Origin: Caballeronia insecticola
Lineage (GTDB): Bacteria; Pseudomonadota; Gammaproteobacteria; Burkholderiales; Burkholderiaceae
Assembly: GCF_000402035.1 (NCBI RefSeq)
Contig: NC_021294.1
Location: 186,001-250,000, forward strand
Direction: 5' to 3'
Length of the DNA stretch: 64,000 bases
The notes under the pieces: model-generated
What the model was told of the DNA's origin: nothing
Databases searched by the model: none
The model's input: only the letters and a program-made list of their open reading frames with translations
Program-made: the position numbers and the translations under genes
Shown: positions 44,431-54,106 of the stretch, piece by piece
Layout of the letters: every line of letters begins with the position of its first letter
Numbering within the stretch: position 1 is the first letter of the stretch

Positions 44431-45351
44431 GTGACCGACCCGACCGTGACGATTCAGACCGCCTCCGCAACACTCGAAACACCCGAAGCCGCCGCCGATC
44501 AAGCCATCGAAATTCGCGCCTTCGACGCCCCGCTCGGCGCCGAAGTGATCGGGCTCGATCTCTCGAAGCCGCTCTCACAGACGGATTTCGCGCGCATTCA
44601 TCGTGCGCATCTGGATCATCACGTTCTTGTGTTTCGCGATCAGCGCATCACGCCCGACGAACAAGTCGCCTTCAGCAAGCGTTTCGGCCCGTTGCAGATT
44701 CACGTGCTGCATCAGTTCGGCCTCGCGGGACATCCGGAAGTGCTGATCGTGTCGAACATCGTCGAGAACGGCAAGCCGATCGGTCTGGGCGATGCCGGCC
44801 ATTTCTGGCACTCGGACCTGTCGTACAAAGAAAAGCCGAGTTTGGGTTCGCTGCTGCACGCGCAGGAGTTGCCGGCCGTCGGCGGCGACACGCTGTTCGC
44901 CAATCAGCATCTCGCGTGGGACGCGCTGCCCGCGCATCTCAAACACGCGGTCGAAGGGCGCGTCGCCGAGCATACCTATCTCGCGAAATACGGCGAACTG
45001 CAAAAGCGTAGCCCGTGGCGGCCGAACCTCTCCGCCGAACAGATCGCGCAAGTCAAGCCGGTGACGCATCCGATCGTGCGCACGCATCCGGAGACGAAGC
45101 GCCGTGCGCTGTTCGTCAGCGAGCATTTCACGACGCGCGTGATCGGCCTGCCGGAAGACGAAAGCCGCGCATTGCTCGCCGAACTCTATGCGTTCGGCAC
45201 GCAGCCGGAGTTCATCTACCGGCATCAATGGCGCGCGGGCGACATGGTGTTCTGGGACAACCGCTCGGTCATGCATCTCGCGGCAGGCACGCCCGACGAT
45301 CAGCGCCGCAAGCTGTATCGCACGACCATCGAAGGCGACGCGCCTTTCTGA
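44431..45351 (+). CDS. TauD/TfdA-family Fe(II)/2-oxoglutarate dioxygenase
   Basis: The 306-residue protein has the TauD/TfdA facial triad: H127 and D129 in FWHSDLSY, H282 in NRSVMHLA, and R297 (YRTTIEG) for 2-oxoglutarate. The N-terminus has the typical GAEVIGLDLSKPL and HVLVFRDQ. These enzymes hydroxylate taurine, alkylsulfonates, sulfates or aryloxyacetates. A TauA/B/C-type importer follows, so desulfonation of an organosulfonate is the likely role. The start is GTG at 44431, with a weak ribosome site. No Cbl/CysB sites were seen. Confidence 0.88.
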   Translation: MTDPTVTIQTASATLETPEAAADQAIEIRAFDAPLGAEVIGLDLSKPLSQTDFARIHRAHLDHHVLVFRDQRITPDEQVAFSKRFGPLQIHVLHQFGLAGHPEVLIVSNIVENGKPIGLGDAGHFWHSDLSYKEKPSLGSLLHAQELPAVGGDTLFANQHLAWDALPAHLKHAVEGRVAEHTYLAKYGELQKRSPWRPNLSAEQIAQVKPVTHPIVRTHPETKRRALFVSEHFTTRVIGLPEDESRALLAELYAFGTQPEFIYRHQWRAGDMVFWDNRSVMHLAAGTPDDQRRKLYRTTIEGDAPF

Positions 45352-45399
45352 AGCGGTTTTTCAACACCAACAACATCTTTGAATCCCGGGGTTTCAGCC

Positions 45400-46422
45400 A
45401 TGCTTTCTCGATCAGGGAAGGGCGCCGTTCGCGCGCTCGTCGCCACGCTCGCCGTGACGCTCGGCATTACGTCGACGAGTGCGCAGGCCGAAGGCACGCT
45501 GCGCATCGCGGAGCAATTCGGCGTCGTGTATCTGTTGCTCAACGTCGCGCGCGACCAGAAGTTCATCGAGCAGGAAGGCAAGAAGGAAGGCCTCGATATC
45601 AAGGTCGACTGGGCCAAGCTCTCGGGCGGCGCGAGCATCAACGACGCGTTGCTGTCGGGTTCGGTCGATATCGCTGCGGCGGGCGTCGGTCCCTTGCTCA
45701 CGATCTGGGACCGCACGCACGGACGGCAGAACGTGAAGGGCGTCGCGTCGCTCGGCAACTTTCCGTACTACCTTGTCTCGAACGATCCGCGCGTGAAGAC
45801 TATCGCCGATTTCACCGAGAAGGACCGTATCGCGGTGCCGGCGGTCGGCGTGTCGGTGCAGTCGCGCATCCTGCAATATGCGGCCGCGAAAACCTGGGGC
45901 GACAAGCAGTTCGATCGGCTCGACAAGCTCACGCAAGCCGTGCCGCATCCCGATGCGACGGCGGCGGTCATCGCGGGCGGCACCGAGATCAACGCGCATT
46001 TCGGCAATCCGCCGTTCCAGCAGCAGGAACTCGCGGGCAATCCGAAGGCGCATATCGTGCTCAATTCGTACGACGTGCTCGGCGGCCCGAGTTCCGCGAC
46101 CGTGCTCTACGCGACCGAGAAATTCCGCACCGAGAATCCGAAGACGTACCGCGCGTTCGTCGCCGGTCTCAACGATGCCGCGCGCTACGTGACGCAGCAT
46201 CCCGAGCAGGCCGCCGATATCTATCTGCGCGTGAACAACGCGAAGATAGATCGCGACTTGCTGATCAAGGTGATCAAGGATCCTTCGGTGCAGTTCAAGG
46301 TCGCGCCGCAGAACACGTTCGCGCTTGCGCAGTTTATGCATCGCGTCGGCGCGATCAGGAACGAGCCGAAGTCGTGGCAGGACTATTTCTTCAGCGATCC
46401 GGCGACGAAGGACGGCAGCTGA
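45400..46422 (+). CDS. ABC transporter substrate-binding protein, TauA/SsuA type
   Basis: The 340-residue precursor has a signal peptide (VRALVATLAVTLGITSTSAQA-EG) and an NMT1/TauA-like fold: LRIAEQFGVVYLLLNVARDQKFIEQEG, DALLSGSVDIAAAGVGPLLTIWD and YFPYYLV-like NFPYYLVSND. It should bind an organosulfonate or related molecule. It lies 48 bp after the dioxygenase gene and before the ATPase and permease genes. The ATG at 45400 was preferred to a TTG at 45379. A further 131 bp gap separates it from the next gene. Confidence 0.88.
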   Translation: MLSRSGKGAVRALVATLAVTLGITSTSAQAEGTLRIAEQFGVVYLLLNVARDQKFIEQEGKKEGLDIKVDWAKLSGGASINDALLSGSVDIAAAGVGPLLTIWDRTHGRQNVKGVASLGNFPYYLVSNDPRVKTIADFTEKDRIAVPAVGVSVQSRILQYAAAKTWGDKQFDRLDKLTQAVPHPDATAAVIAGGTEINAHFGNPPFQQQELAGNPKAHIVLNSYDVLGGPSSATVLYATEKFRTENPKTYRAFVAGLNDAARYVTQHPEQAADIYLRVNNAKIDRDLLIKVIKDPSVQFKVAPQNTFALAQFMHRVGAIRNEPKSWQDYFFSDPATKDGS

Positions 46423-46553
46423 TCTGAAGGAAGCGCTTATCGGCGATCGCGGATTGGATATGCGCAATGATTGGTTCGCGCAGATAGCGCGCGCCGGTAT
46501 CGTGATCGTTTGCAATCCAGCACATCGACTTAGCAAACCGATCAGCAAAACCC

Positions 46554-47378
46554 ATGGCCGCCAATCCTCAAGCGCTGTATTCCCGCCAAGCCGAAACGGA
46601 CGCTTCCACCAGCGGAAAGCTGCTCAGCGCGAAGAACGTCACGCTCGAATACCGTACGCCTGAGCGGCTCGTGCGCGCGACGCACGATGTCAGCTTCGAT
46701 GTCTACGGCGCTGACCGCTTCGTGCTGCTCGGGCCTTCGGGCTGCGGCAAGTCGACCTTGCTCAAGGCGGTCGCGGGTTTCATCGAGCCGGTTGCGGGCA
46801 GCATCGAGATCGGCGGCGAACGCGTGCGCGGGCCGGGCGCGGATCGCATCGTCGTGTTCCAGGAATTCGATCAGTTGCCGCCGTGGAAGACCGTCGTGCA
46901 GAACGTGATTTTCCCGCTGCGCGTCGCGCGCAAACTGAGCCGCGCCGAAGCACGCGAGCGCGCGCTGCATTATCTCGACAAGGTCGGTCTCGCCAAATTC
47001 GCGGATGCTTATCCGCACACGCTCTCGGGCGGCATGAAGCAGCGCGTCGCGATTGCACGCGCGCTCGCCATGCAGCCGCGCGTCCTGCTGATGGACGAGC
47101 CCTTCGCCGCGCTCGATGCGCTCACGCGCCGCCGCATGCAGGAAGAACTGCTGCGTCTCTGGAGCGACGAGCGTTTCACGTTGTTGTTCGTCACGCATTC
47201 GATCGAGGAAGCGCTGATCGTCGGCAATCGCATTCTGTTGCTGACGCCGCATCCGGGACGCGTGCGCGCCGAACTGAACAGTCATCAATACACGCAGGAA
47301 AGCATGGGTCGCGGAGAGTTTCAGCAAAGCGTGGCGCGCATTCATCGCCTGTTGTTCGAAGAAGAGATCGCGCAATGA
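46554..47378 (+). CDS. ABC transporter ATP-binding protein, TauB/SsuB type
   Basis: The 274-residue ATPase has LLGPSGCGKSTLLKAVAGF, the Q-loop VFQEFDQLPPWKTVVQNV, LSGGMKQRVAIARAL, LLMDEPFAALDALTRRRMQ and FVTHSIEEALIVGNRILLLTPHPGRV, all as in the nitrate/sulfonate/taurine importers. It follows the binding-protein gene by 131 bp and overlaps the permease start by four bases (ATGA). It is the energy-coupling part of the importer for the TauD-like substrate. Confidence 0.9.
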   Translation: MAANPQALYSRQAETDASTSGKLLSAKNVTLEYRTPERLVRATHDVSFDVYGADRFVLLGPSGCGKSTLLKAVAGFIEPVAGSIEIGGERVRGPGADRIVVFQEFDQLPPWKTVVQNVIFPLRVARKLSRAEARERALHYLDKVGLAKFADAYPHTLSGGMKQRVAIARALAMQPRVLLMDEPFAALDALTRRRMQEELLRLWSDERFTLLFVTHSIEEALIVGNRILLLTPHPGRVRAELNSHQYTQESMGRGEFQQSVARIHRLLFEEEIAQ

Positions 47379-48253
47379 GCACGCCCAATCTGATCGCGCC
47401 GCCGGTGCGGCCCGAATACGAAGTCCAGCCCGCAGCGCCCGCGAACGTCGAGCACGAGGCGGCGCTGCCGCTCACGAAGCGCCTCGCGGATCGTTCGTGG
47501 TTGCGCAAGTGCATCATCGCTATCGTGCTGATTGCGCTGTGGGAAATCGCTGCGCGCATCGTCGATAACGATCTGCTGCTGCCGACTTTCAGCGCCACGT
47601 TCGTCGCGTTCGTGCAAGGCATTGCGTCGGGCGAGTTGATCGAGAAGATCGGCATTTCGATGTCGGTATTGTTGCGCGGCTATCTGCTGGGCGCGCTGCT
47701 CGCGTTCGCGCTGACGTCGCTTGCGGTGTCGACGCGGATCGGCCGCGACATCCTCTCGATGCTCACCGCGATGTTCAATCCGCTGCCGTCCATCGCGCTG
47801 TTGCCGCTCGCGTTGCTGTGGTTCGGTCTCGGCACCGGCAGCCTGCTCTTCGTGCTCGTGCATTCGGTGTTGTGGCCGCTCGCGCTGAACACTTATGCGG
47901 GCTTTCAGGCGGTGCCCGCGACGTTGCGCATGACGGGCCGCAACTACGGCCTGGGCGGCCTGCGCCATGTGATGCTGATTCTCGTGCCCGCCGCGCTGCC
48001 GTCGATTCTCGCGGGCCTGCGGGTGGGCTGGGCATTCGCGTGGCGCACGCTGATCGCCGCGGAACTCGTGTTCGGCGCAAGTTCCGGCAAGGGCGGTCTC
48101 GGCTGGTACATCTTCCAGAACCGCAACGAGCTTTATACCGACCGCGTGTTCGCGGGACTGGCCGCGGTCATCGTGATCGGGCTCGCGGTCGAGCATCTCG
48201 TGTTCGATAACATCGAGCGCGTCACGGTGCGTCGCTGGGGCGTGCAGCACTGA
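47375..48253 (+). CDS. ABC transporter permease, TauC/SsuC type
   Basis: The 292-residue membrane protein has a 45-residue soluble N-terminus, about six spans (first CIIAIVLIALWEIAARI) and the cytoplasmic coupling loop VPATLRMTGRNYGLGGLRHVMLILVPAALPSILAGLRVGWAFAWRTLIAAE. This matches the TauC/SsuC/NrtB family. The gene completes the dioxygenase-importer operon. It is followed by a convergent LysR gene after 15 bp. Confidence 0.9.
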   Translation: MSTPNLIAPPVRPEYEVQPAAPANVEHEAALPLTKRLADRSWLRKCIIAIVLIALWEIAARIVDNDLLLPTFSATFVAFVQGIASGELIEKIGISMSVLLRGYLLGALLAFALTSLAVSTRIGRDILSMLTAMFNPLPSIALLPLALLWFGLGTGSLLFVLVHSVLWPLALNTYAGFQAVPATLRMTGRNYGLGGLRHVMLILVPAALPSILAGLRVGWAFAWRTLIAAELVFGASSGKGGLGWYIFQNRNELYTDRVFAGLAAVIVIGLAVEHLVFDNIERVTVRRWGVQH

Positions 48254-48268
48254 ACGCGGCGCTCGGTC

Positions 48269-49174
48269 TCAACTTGCCGCGTCGCTCCCGGCGCGGATGA
48301 AATCGATGAACGCGCGCAACGGCCCCGGCATATGTGCGCGGCTCGGATAATAAAGGCGCGGTCCGGTAAAGCTCTGCCACCACGGCTTGAGAACCGGCAC
48401 GAGCGCGCCACGGTCGATCGCCTCGCGCACGAATTCGTCGAACGTATAGACGAGCCCGAGGCCCGCGATGGCCGCGTCCCGGCTGATCTCGATCGACGAC
48501 GTGACGAGCCTTCCCTGCGGCGCGATGCGTATCGTTTCCTTGCCGCGCACGAATTCCCATGTAGCCAGCACGCCGCTTTCGAAGCGATGCCCGATGCACG
48601 CGTGATTCACCAGGTCGCGCGGATGTTTCGGCTCGCCATGCGCGGCCAGATAAGCGGGCGCGGCAACCGCGACGAAGTGCTGCGTGCGCGGCCCGATCGG
48701 CACCGCGATCATGTCGCGCTCGATGCGTTCGTCATAGCGGATGCCCGCATCGAAACCGGCGGCGAGCACGTCGATAAAGTTATCGGTCGCGCTGATCTCG
48801 AGCGTGATGCCCGGATGCGCCGTCAGAAACCGCGCGACGATAGGCGGCAGCACTTCGCGCGAGACGATTGTCGGCACGTTCAGACGCAGCGTGCCGGTCG
48901 GGCTGTCGCGAAAGCCGTTCACGGCGTCGAGCGCGCCCGCGATTTCCGCGAACGCCGGCGCCAGGCGCTCGATCAGCCGCTCGCCGGCTTCGGTCGGCGT
49001 CACGCTGCGCGTCGTGCGATTCAGCAGACGCACGCCGAGACGCGTTTCCAGCCTGCGAATCGCCTCGCTCAGCGACGACGCCGACACGCCGCGCAACAGC
49101 GCCGCCTGCCTGAAGCCACGCGCGCGCGCGACGGCCAGAAACGCATGCAAATCCGACAGATCCGGTTCGCTCAT
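48269..49174 (-). CDS. LysR-family regulator
   Basis: The 301-residue protein has the helix-turn-helix LHAFLAVARARGFRQAALLRGVSASSLSEAIRRLETRLGVRLLNRTTRSVTPTEAG and a LysR effector domain. It resembles the DmlR/AaeR-like group often placed opposite oxidoreductase genes. It is divergent from an aldo/keto reductase (130-bp gap), which is its likely target. Confidence 0.88.
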   Translation of the reverse strand: MSEPDLSDLHAFLAVARARGFRQAALLRGVSASSLSEAIRRLETRLGVRLLNRTTRSVTPTEAGERLIERLAPAFAEIAGALDAVNGFRDSPTGTLRLNVPTIVSREVLPPIVARFLTAHPGITLEISATDNFIDVLAAGFDAGIRYDERIERDMIAVPIGPRTQHFVAVAAPAYLAAHGEPKHPRDLVNHACIGHRFESGVLATWEFVRGKETIRIAPQGRLVTSSIEISRDAAIAGLGLVYTFDEFVREAIDRGALVPVLKPWWQSFTGPRLYYPSRAHMPGPLRAFIDFIRAGSDAAS

Positions 49175-49304
49175 TGCTTCCTCATTGTTCGCCCTGGCGC
49201 ACAGCCCATTCGAATTGAAGTGGATTATCGCACGCGTGGTTTGCTCCCATAATCTTCTCCAACGCCGGCATGGGCGGGCGCAAGTCCTTCAGGAGAGAAC
49301 GATC

Positions 49305-50309
49305 ATGGAACAACGCAGACTCGGCAAGACCGGACCGCAATCGTCGGCTATCGGGCTCGGATGCATGGGCATGTCGGGCATGTACGGGCCGTCGGATCGC
49401 GCGGAAAGCATCGCGACGATTCACGCCGCGCTCGAAGCGGGCGTCACGCTGCTCGACACCGGCGATTTCTACGGCATGGGTCACAACGAACTGCTGATTG
49501 GCGAGGCGCTGAAGAGTGCGCCGCCGTCGCGCCGCGATTCGGCCATTCTCAGCGTGAAGTTCGGCGGGATGCGCGATCCGGCGGGCAACTTCATCGCGTT
49601 CGACGGGCGTCCTGTCGCGGTCAAGAATTTTCTCGCCTACACGCTGCAGCGCCTGGGCGTGGAGCATATCGACATCTATCGGCCCGCGCGGCTCGACGCG
49701 AACGTGCCGATCGAGGACACCGTCGGCGCGATCGTCGACATGATCGATGCGGGCTATGTGCGTCACGTCGGGCTGTCGGAAGTCGGCGCGCAGACCATTC
49801 GCAAGGCCGCTGCCGTGCATCCCGTGTGCGATGTGCAGATCGAGTATTCGCTGATCTCGCGCGGCCTCGAAGATGCGATCCTGCCGGCCTGCCGCGAGCT
49901 TGGCATCGGCATCACGGCGTATGGCGTGCTGTCGCGCGGCTTGATCAGCGGGCACTGGAGGCAGGACGCCGCGCAGTCGAACGACTGGCGCGCGAAGAGT
50001 CCGCGCTTTCAGCAAGGCAACGTCGAACGCAATCTCGCGCTCGTCGATGCGCTGCGCAAGATCGCCGATGCCAAGCGCGTGAGCGTCGCGCAGATCGCGA
50101 TTGCGTGGGTGCTCGCACAAGGCGATGACATCGTCCCGGTCATCGGCGCGCGCCGTCGCGATCGTCTGACGGAATCGCTCGGCGCTTTCGACGTGAAGCT
50201 CACGCAGGACGACTTCGCCGCGATAGAAGCTGCCGTGCCGAAGGGCGCGGCGGCGGGCGACCGTTACGAAGCCGTGCAGATGGCGCATCTCGACAGCGAG
50301 AAGCCATAA
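49305..50309 (+). CDS. Aldo/keto reductase lacking the catalytic histidine
   Basis: The 334-residue protein is an aldo/keto reductase of the YajO/AKR13-like group, with D51 and Y56 in LLDTGDFYG and K85 in SVKFGG. The usual YxxHR motif reads Y125-R-P-A-R, so the catalytic histidine is replaced by alanine. The RPARLD variant may mark a separate subgroup with altered pH dependence or substrate. AGGAGAG precedes the ATG. LysR is divergent upstream and an MFS gene convergent downstream (5-bp gap). Confidence 0.87.
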   Translation: MEQRRLGKTGPQSSAIGLGCMGMSGMYGPSDRAESIATIHAALEAGVTLLDTGDFYGMGHNELLIGEALKSAPPSRRDSAILSVKFGGMRDPAGNFIAFDGRPVAVKNFLAYTLQRLGVEHIDIYRPARLDANVPIEDTVGAIVDMIDAGYVRHVGLSEVGAQTIRKAAAVHPVCDVQIEYSLISRGLEDAILPACRELGIGITAYGVLSRGLISGHWRQDAAQSNDWRAKSPRFQQGNVERNLALVDALRKIADAKRVSVAQIAIAWVLAQGDDIVPVIGARRRDRLTESLGAFDVKLTQDDFAAIEAAVPKGAAAGDRYEAVQMAHLDSEKP

Positions 50310-50313
50310 ACGC

Positions 50314-51555
50314 TCAAGGCGCGCGCGCCGTATCCTTGGCCGTCGCGCGGCTTTTGCGCAGGAACACCCACACGTTGAACGCGGCGCCCGCAAACATCAG
50401 CACGCTCGTCATCACGAAGACGGCGTGCATGCCCGAATGCGCGGCGATGAAGCCGCCCGCGAGCGGCCCCGTCACTTGTCCGATGTATTGCGCGGACGTC
50501 GCATAGCCGAGGATGTAGCCGGCCGCGTGATCGGGCACGTTATGGCGCACCACGCTGGTGATGGCGGGCAGCAGACCGCCCAGCGCGAGGCCCATCAGAA
50601 AGCGCAGTACGACGAGTTGCGTGCCGTTGGTGACGAACATCTGCGGAATCAGCAGCACGCCGCAAACCGCCAGACACGCGATGATCACCTTCGGCGCGCC
50701 GATGCGATCGGCAAGACACCCCACGCGCGGCGCGGCGAGCACGCTGCCGAGCGCGGCAGCGGACATCACGAAACCCGCGACGAGCGTCACCTGCTTCGGG
50801 TCCTTCACGAGTTGCGCCACGTACACGGTGATGATCGGCTCGATCGACATGTTGGCGAACATGAGCAACATCGCACTCGCGAGCATCGCGATGACGGGCG
50901 TGAGCAGCGGCACGTCGCGCCAGCCGCCGCGCGGTTTGCCGGCGGCGCGCTCGGGCACGCGCCGCTCTTCCTTGACCAGAAGCGAGGTCATGATGAACGA
51001 GCAGAAGATCAGGCCGCCCGCGAGAAAGAACGTATTGCGGATGCCGATCAGACCCGGCAGCAACCCGCCGACGAGCGGCCCGACGAGATTGCCCGCCATC
51101 ATGCCCGCTGCGTGCGTGCCGAGCGCCCACGCGGTGCGGTGCCGGGGCGTTTGCGTCGCGATCATGACGATGGCGCCGCTCGCGTAGCCGCCGACGAGTC
51201 CCGCGAGAAAGCGCATCGCGACCAGTTGCCAGACCGTCTGCACGACGCCGAGCAGCGACATCGTGATCGCCATGCCGAGACTCGCGCGGATGAGGATCGG
51301 CTTGCGGCCGTAGCGGTCGGCGAGACGTCCCCAGAGCGGCGCGACGAGTCCTGCTGCAAGAAACGTCGCGCCGAACGCGACGCCCGACCATTGCACGGCC
51401 GACTCCACCGAGCTTGCGCCCAGTTGCTGCACGTAGAGCGGCAGGAAGGGCAGGAGTAGCGTCATCGCCATGATGGTCGTGAACGAACCGAACACGCAGA
51501 CGTAGAGATTGCGTTGCCAGTGAGCGGAGGCTTCGGAATGCGGCGGGGCGGACAT
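50314..51555 (-). CDS. MFS transporter, DHA1-like
   Basis: The 413-residue protein has 12 predicted spans, the first-loop motif LWGRLADRYGRKPILIRASLGM and an equivalent in the second half (VGCLADRIGAPKVII). It is like multidrug efflux carriers (MdtG/TetA-type); the substrate is unknown. The start at 51555 (MSAPPHSEAS) gives the canonical length, while the open frame continues upstream without coding character. It converges on the aldo/keto reductase gene and is divergent from the exonuclease gene. Confidence 0.87.
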   Translation of the reverse strand: MSAPPHSEASAHWQRNLYVCVFGSFTTIMAMTLLLPFLPLYVQQLGASSVESAVQWSGVAFGATFLAAGLVAPLWGRLADRYGRKPILIRASLGMAITMSLLGVVQTVWQLVAMRFLAGLVGGYASGAIVMIATQTPRHRTAWALGTHAAGMMAGNLVGPLVGGLLPGLIGIRNTFFLAGGLIFCSFIMTSLLVKEERRVPERAAGKPRGGWRDVPLLTPVIAMLASAMLLMFANMSIEPIITVYVAQLVKDPKQVTLVAGFVMSAAALGSVLAAPRVGCLADRIGAPKVIIACLAVCGVLLIPQMFVTNGTQLVVLRFLMGLALGGLLPAITSVVRHNVPDHAAGYILGYATSAQYIGQVTGPLAGGFIAAHSGMHAVFVMTSVLMFAGAAFNVWVFLRKSRATAKDTARAP

Positions 51556-51708
51556 AACGTTTTCGTGTGAAGGCGTGGGTGAACGGGGTTGCGTGGACTT
51601 TGGCAGATTATTGCGCAGCGTGCTTATGTTCGACGCGGCACGCAAACTGCGACACGTGTACGATCGAACCCTGCGATCGACCCCGTTCCGCCGATGGAGA
51701 CACGCCGA

Positions 51709-52512
51709 GTGAAAATCGCGACCTTCAACATCAACGGCATTCGTCCGCGGCTCGACGCCTTGCTGAAGTGGCTCGAACGCGAAGCGCCCGACATTGTCTG
51801 CCTGCAGGAATTGAAAGCGACCGACGCGCAGTTTCCCGCCGATGCAATCGCAAACGCGGGCTACGGCGCGCTCTGGCACGGACAGGCATCCTGGAACGGC
51901 GTGGCGATTCTCGCGAAAGGGGCCGAGCCGGTGCTGAGCCGGCGCGGCCTTCCGGGCTTCGAGGACGATACGCACAGCCGCTATATCGAGGCCGCCGTGA
52001 GCGGCTTGCTGATCGGTTGCCTATATTTGCCCAACGGAAATCCGCAGCCCGGCCCCAAGTTCGATTACAAGCTCGCGTGGTTCGCGCGCTTCAACGCGCA
52101 TGCGCGGAGTTTGCTCGACAGCGGTCATCCGGTCGTGCTTGCGGGCGACTACAACGTCGTGCCCACCGACGAGGATATCTACAACACGCGCTCGTGGCTC
52201 AAGGACGCGCTGCTGCAACCCGAAAGCCGCGCGGCCTATGCGGACCTGCTCGCTCAGGGCTGGACGGATGCATTACGCAAGCAGTTTCCCGACGAGCGCA
52301 TCTATACGTTCTGGGATTACTTTCGCAATCATTGGCAGACCAATTCGGGCCTGCGGATCGATCACCTCTTGCTCAGCAAGGATCTTGCGAAGAAGCTGCA
52401 GGACGCGGGCGTCGACACATGGGTGCGCGGCGAGCCGCATGCCAGCGATCATGCGCCGACATGGATCACGCTGAAGACGGGCCGCAGCAGGAAGAAGACG
52501 GCGGACGCTTAG
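51709..52512 (+). CDS. xthA: Exodeoxyribonuclease III
   Basis: The 267-residue AP endonuclease has KIATFNINGIRPRL, the metal-site glutamate in CLQELKATD, YLPNGNP, the catalytic GDYNVVPTDEDIYN, WDYFRNHW and the final SDHAP histidine. It cleaves abasic sites and removes 3' blocks in base-excision repair. The GTG at 51709 has GGAGA 8 nt upstream; an ATG at 51694 in frame is possible. It is divergent from an MFS gene. Confidence 0.93.
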   Translation: MKIATFNINGIRPRLDALLKWLEREAPDIVCLQELKATDAQFPADAIANAGYGALWHGQASWNGVAILAKGAEPVLSRRGLPGFEDDTHSRYIEAAVSGLLIGCLYLPNGNPQPGPKFDYKLAWFARFNAHARSLLDSGHPVVLAGDYNVVPTDEDIYNTRSWLKDALLQPESRAAYADLLAQGWTDALRKQFPDERIYTFWDYFRNHWQTNSGLRIDHLLLSKDLAKKLQDAGVDTWVRGEPHASDHAPTWITLKTGRSRKKTADA

Positions 52513-52518
52513 ACGATC

Positions 52519-53337
52519 TCAGACGATCTCGCGCGCCGGCTGCAGCGACGCGAGGAACTGCATGACGTGCTCGCGGCCGCCCATCGTCCAGACATTGAGA
52601 TGATCGGCGTCTTCGATCAGCGCGAAACGTTTGTCGCCGCGGGCGGCGTCGAAGAGGCGCTGGAACTGCGCGGGCGGGATGACGCCATCGGCGGTGCCGC
52701 CGTAGATCAACAGCGGCGCGCGGATCGACGCGATTTTCGACAGGCTGTCGTAGCGGTCGCGAGCGAGCGTGCGCACCGGGAAGAGGCGAAACCGTTTGGC
52801 CGCGACATCGACGATGCTCGTGAACGGCGCTTCGAGAATCAGCGCGCTGATGTTCGCTTCGCTCGCCAGTTGTACCGCGACGCCCGAGCCGAGCGAATAA
52901 CCGTGCAGCACGAGGTTCGTCGAATGTGCGGAGGCATAGGCGTAGGCGGCGCGCGCATCGGCATAGAGACCGGCTTCGTGAGGCTTGCCCGGATTGCCGC
53001 CGTAGCCGCGATATTCGGCGAGCAGCACGCCGTAGCCTGCGTCGATCATCTCCAGCGCGATATGGCCGCGTTGCGCCAGGTCTTCGCCGTTGCCGTGGAA
53101 GAGGATCACGATCGGAGCGGATTCGAGCGACGCGGCCTTGAAGCGCACATTGAGTTCGAGGCCGTCGGCGGTCGTGATGGCGACGGCTTCCGTGCGCGCT
53201 TCCAGTTCGGCGTTTTTGAAGGCCTGGATCTGTTCGAGCGGATAGACCAGGCGGCCTTGCAGCCAGTAAAGGCCAGCAAGAGCCAGTGCGTAGATCAGGG
53301 CGATGGCCGTCAACAGGATCCAGAGGACTTCGCGCAT
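52519..53337 (-). CDS. Membrane-anchored alpha/beta hydrolase (ABHD13/YfhR-like)
   Basis: The 272-residue protein has an N-terminal membrane anchor (VLWILLTAIALIYALALAGLYWLQ), an HGNGED oxyanion motif, the nucleophile in HGYSLGSGVA, an acid in GGTADGVIP and the catalytic His in EDADHLNVW. It is like bacterial ABHD13/YfhR serine hydrolases, with unknown lipid or ester substrates. It is convergent with xthA (6-bp gap). Confidence 0.87.
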   Translation of the reverse strand: MREVLWILLTAIALIYALALAGLYWLQGRLVYPLEQIQAFKNAELEARTEAVAITTADGLELNVRFKAASLESAPIVILFHGNGEDLAQRGHIALEMIDAGYGVLLAEYRGYGGNPGKPHEAGLYADARAAYAYASAHSTNLVLHGYSLGSGVAVQLASEANISALILEAPFTSIVDVAAKRFRLFPVRTLARDRYDSLSKIASIRAPLLIYGGTADGVIPPAQFQRLFDAARGDKRFALIEDADHLNVWTMGGREHVMQFLASLQPAREIV

Positions 53338-53500
53338 GTGTCGTTAGGGCGGCGTTTGCGTTCTTCTTATGGTAGCGGGTCTTGGTCGGGTTGATGTGTT
53401 CGCTGGCGCGCGAGTGCGCTTTGGTCTGGGTGGCAAGCGGTCGAATGAATGCCGTTTGACGTGTTTCTCGCGACGGGGTGAAAAATGCGGATGAACAGGA

Positions 53501-53953
53501 TCAGTGCGCGAACTCGCTCCCCGGAAGCTGCAACCGAGTGCGTTCACCGACACGGACTTGAGTTGTGTAGGTCATATGAGAGTGCGTCTGCAGATCGGGG
53601 CGCCGGGCAAGAAGCTGATTCAGGCTCTGGTTTTCCTGTGGGATCGACGTTGCGCGATGCCAGTGGTGCAGCATCCTTACCTGCGCTGCAATTCTAAAGG
53701 GCGTCAAATCGGCGGTCGCGATGGATCGTCGTGGCATGACGAATCGCCAGTGGTGCGGCATGCTTGCCGGTGCTGCATTTGCAGAAGGCGTCACATCAGC
53801 GGGCGCAATAGCCGGGGCGACTCCGATGATCGGCACGGACCCCGGCGATGCGGCCGCAACCGATGGCCGCTCCTGTGCCAACGCTGGACAGGCCACGACC
53901 AAGGCGACAGCAACCCACGACGCCCGGAAAGGAATTCGTGCGGTTTTTCTCAT
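53501..53953 (-). CDS. Unrecognised exported protein with an internal duplication
   Basis: The 150-residue product has a signal peptide (PFRASWVAVALVVACPALA-QE), then an Ala/Pro-rich stretch. Two similar blocks, ADVTPSANAAPASMPHHW and ADLTPFRIAAQVRMLHHW, are spaced 33 residues apart, each ending in His-His-Trp. I do not recognise the family. GGAG lies 8 nt before the ATG at 53953. It stands alone between a hydrolase gene and an AT-rich gap. Confidence 0.55.
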   Translation of the reverse strand: MRKTARIPFRASWVAVALVVACPALAQERPSVAAASPGSVPIIGVAPAIAPADVTPSANAAPASMPHHWRFVMPRRSIATADLTPFRIAAQVRMLHHWHRATSIPQENQSLNQLLARRPDLQTHSHMTYTTQVRVGERTRLQLPGSEFAH

Positions 53954-54106
53954 TTTGATTCTCCAGTCGTTCTGCAGAGTTGGTTGAAGCAATGTTGGCG
54001 GCGGAGCTGAATTCAACTCATCGAAGGAATTCGCGCTCATGTGGGTGAGTCGAGCATCGGAAGGAGTCGGGGTCATGAGGTTTCTGTTTCTTGACGCGAC
54101 GGTCAC

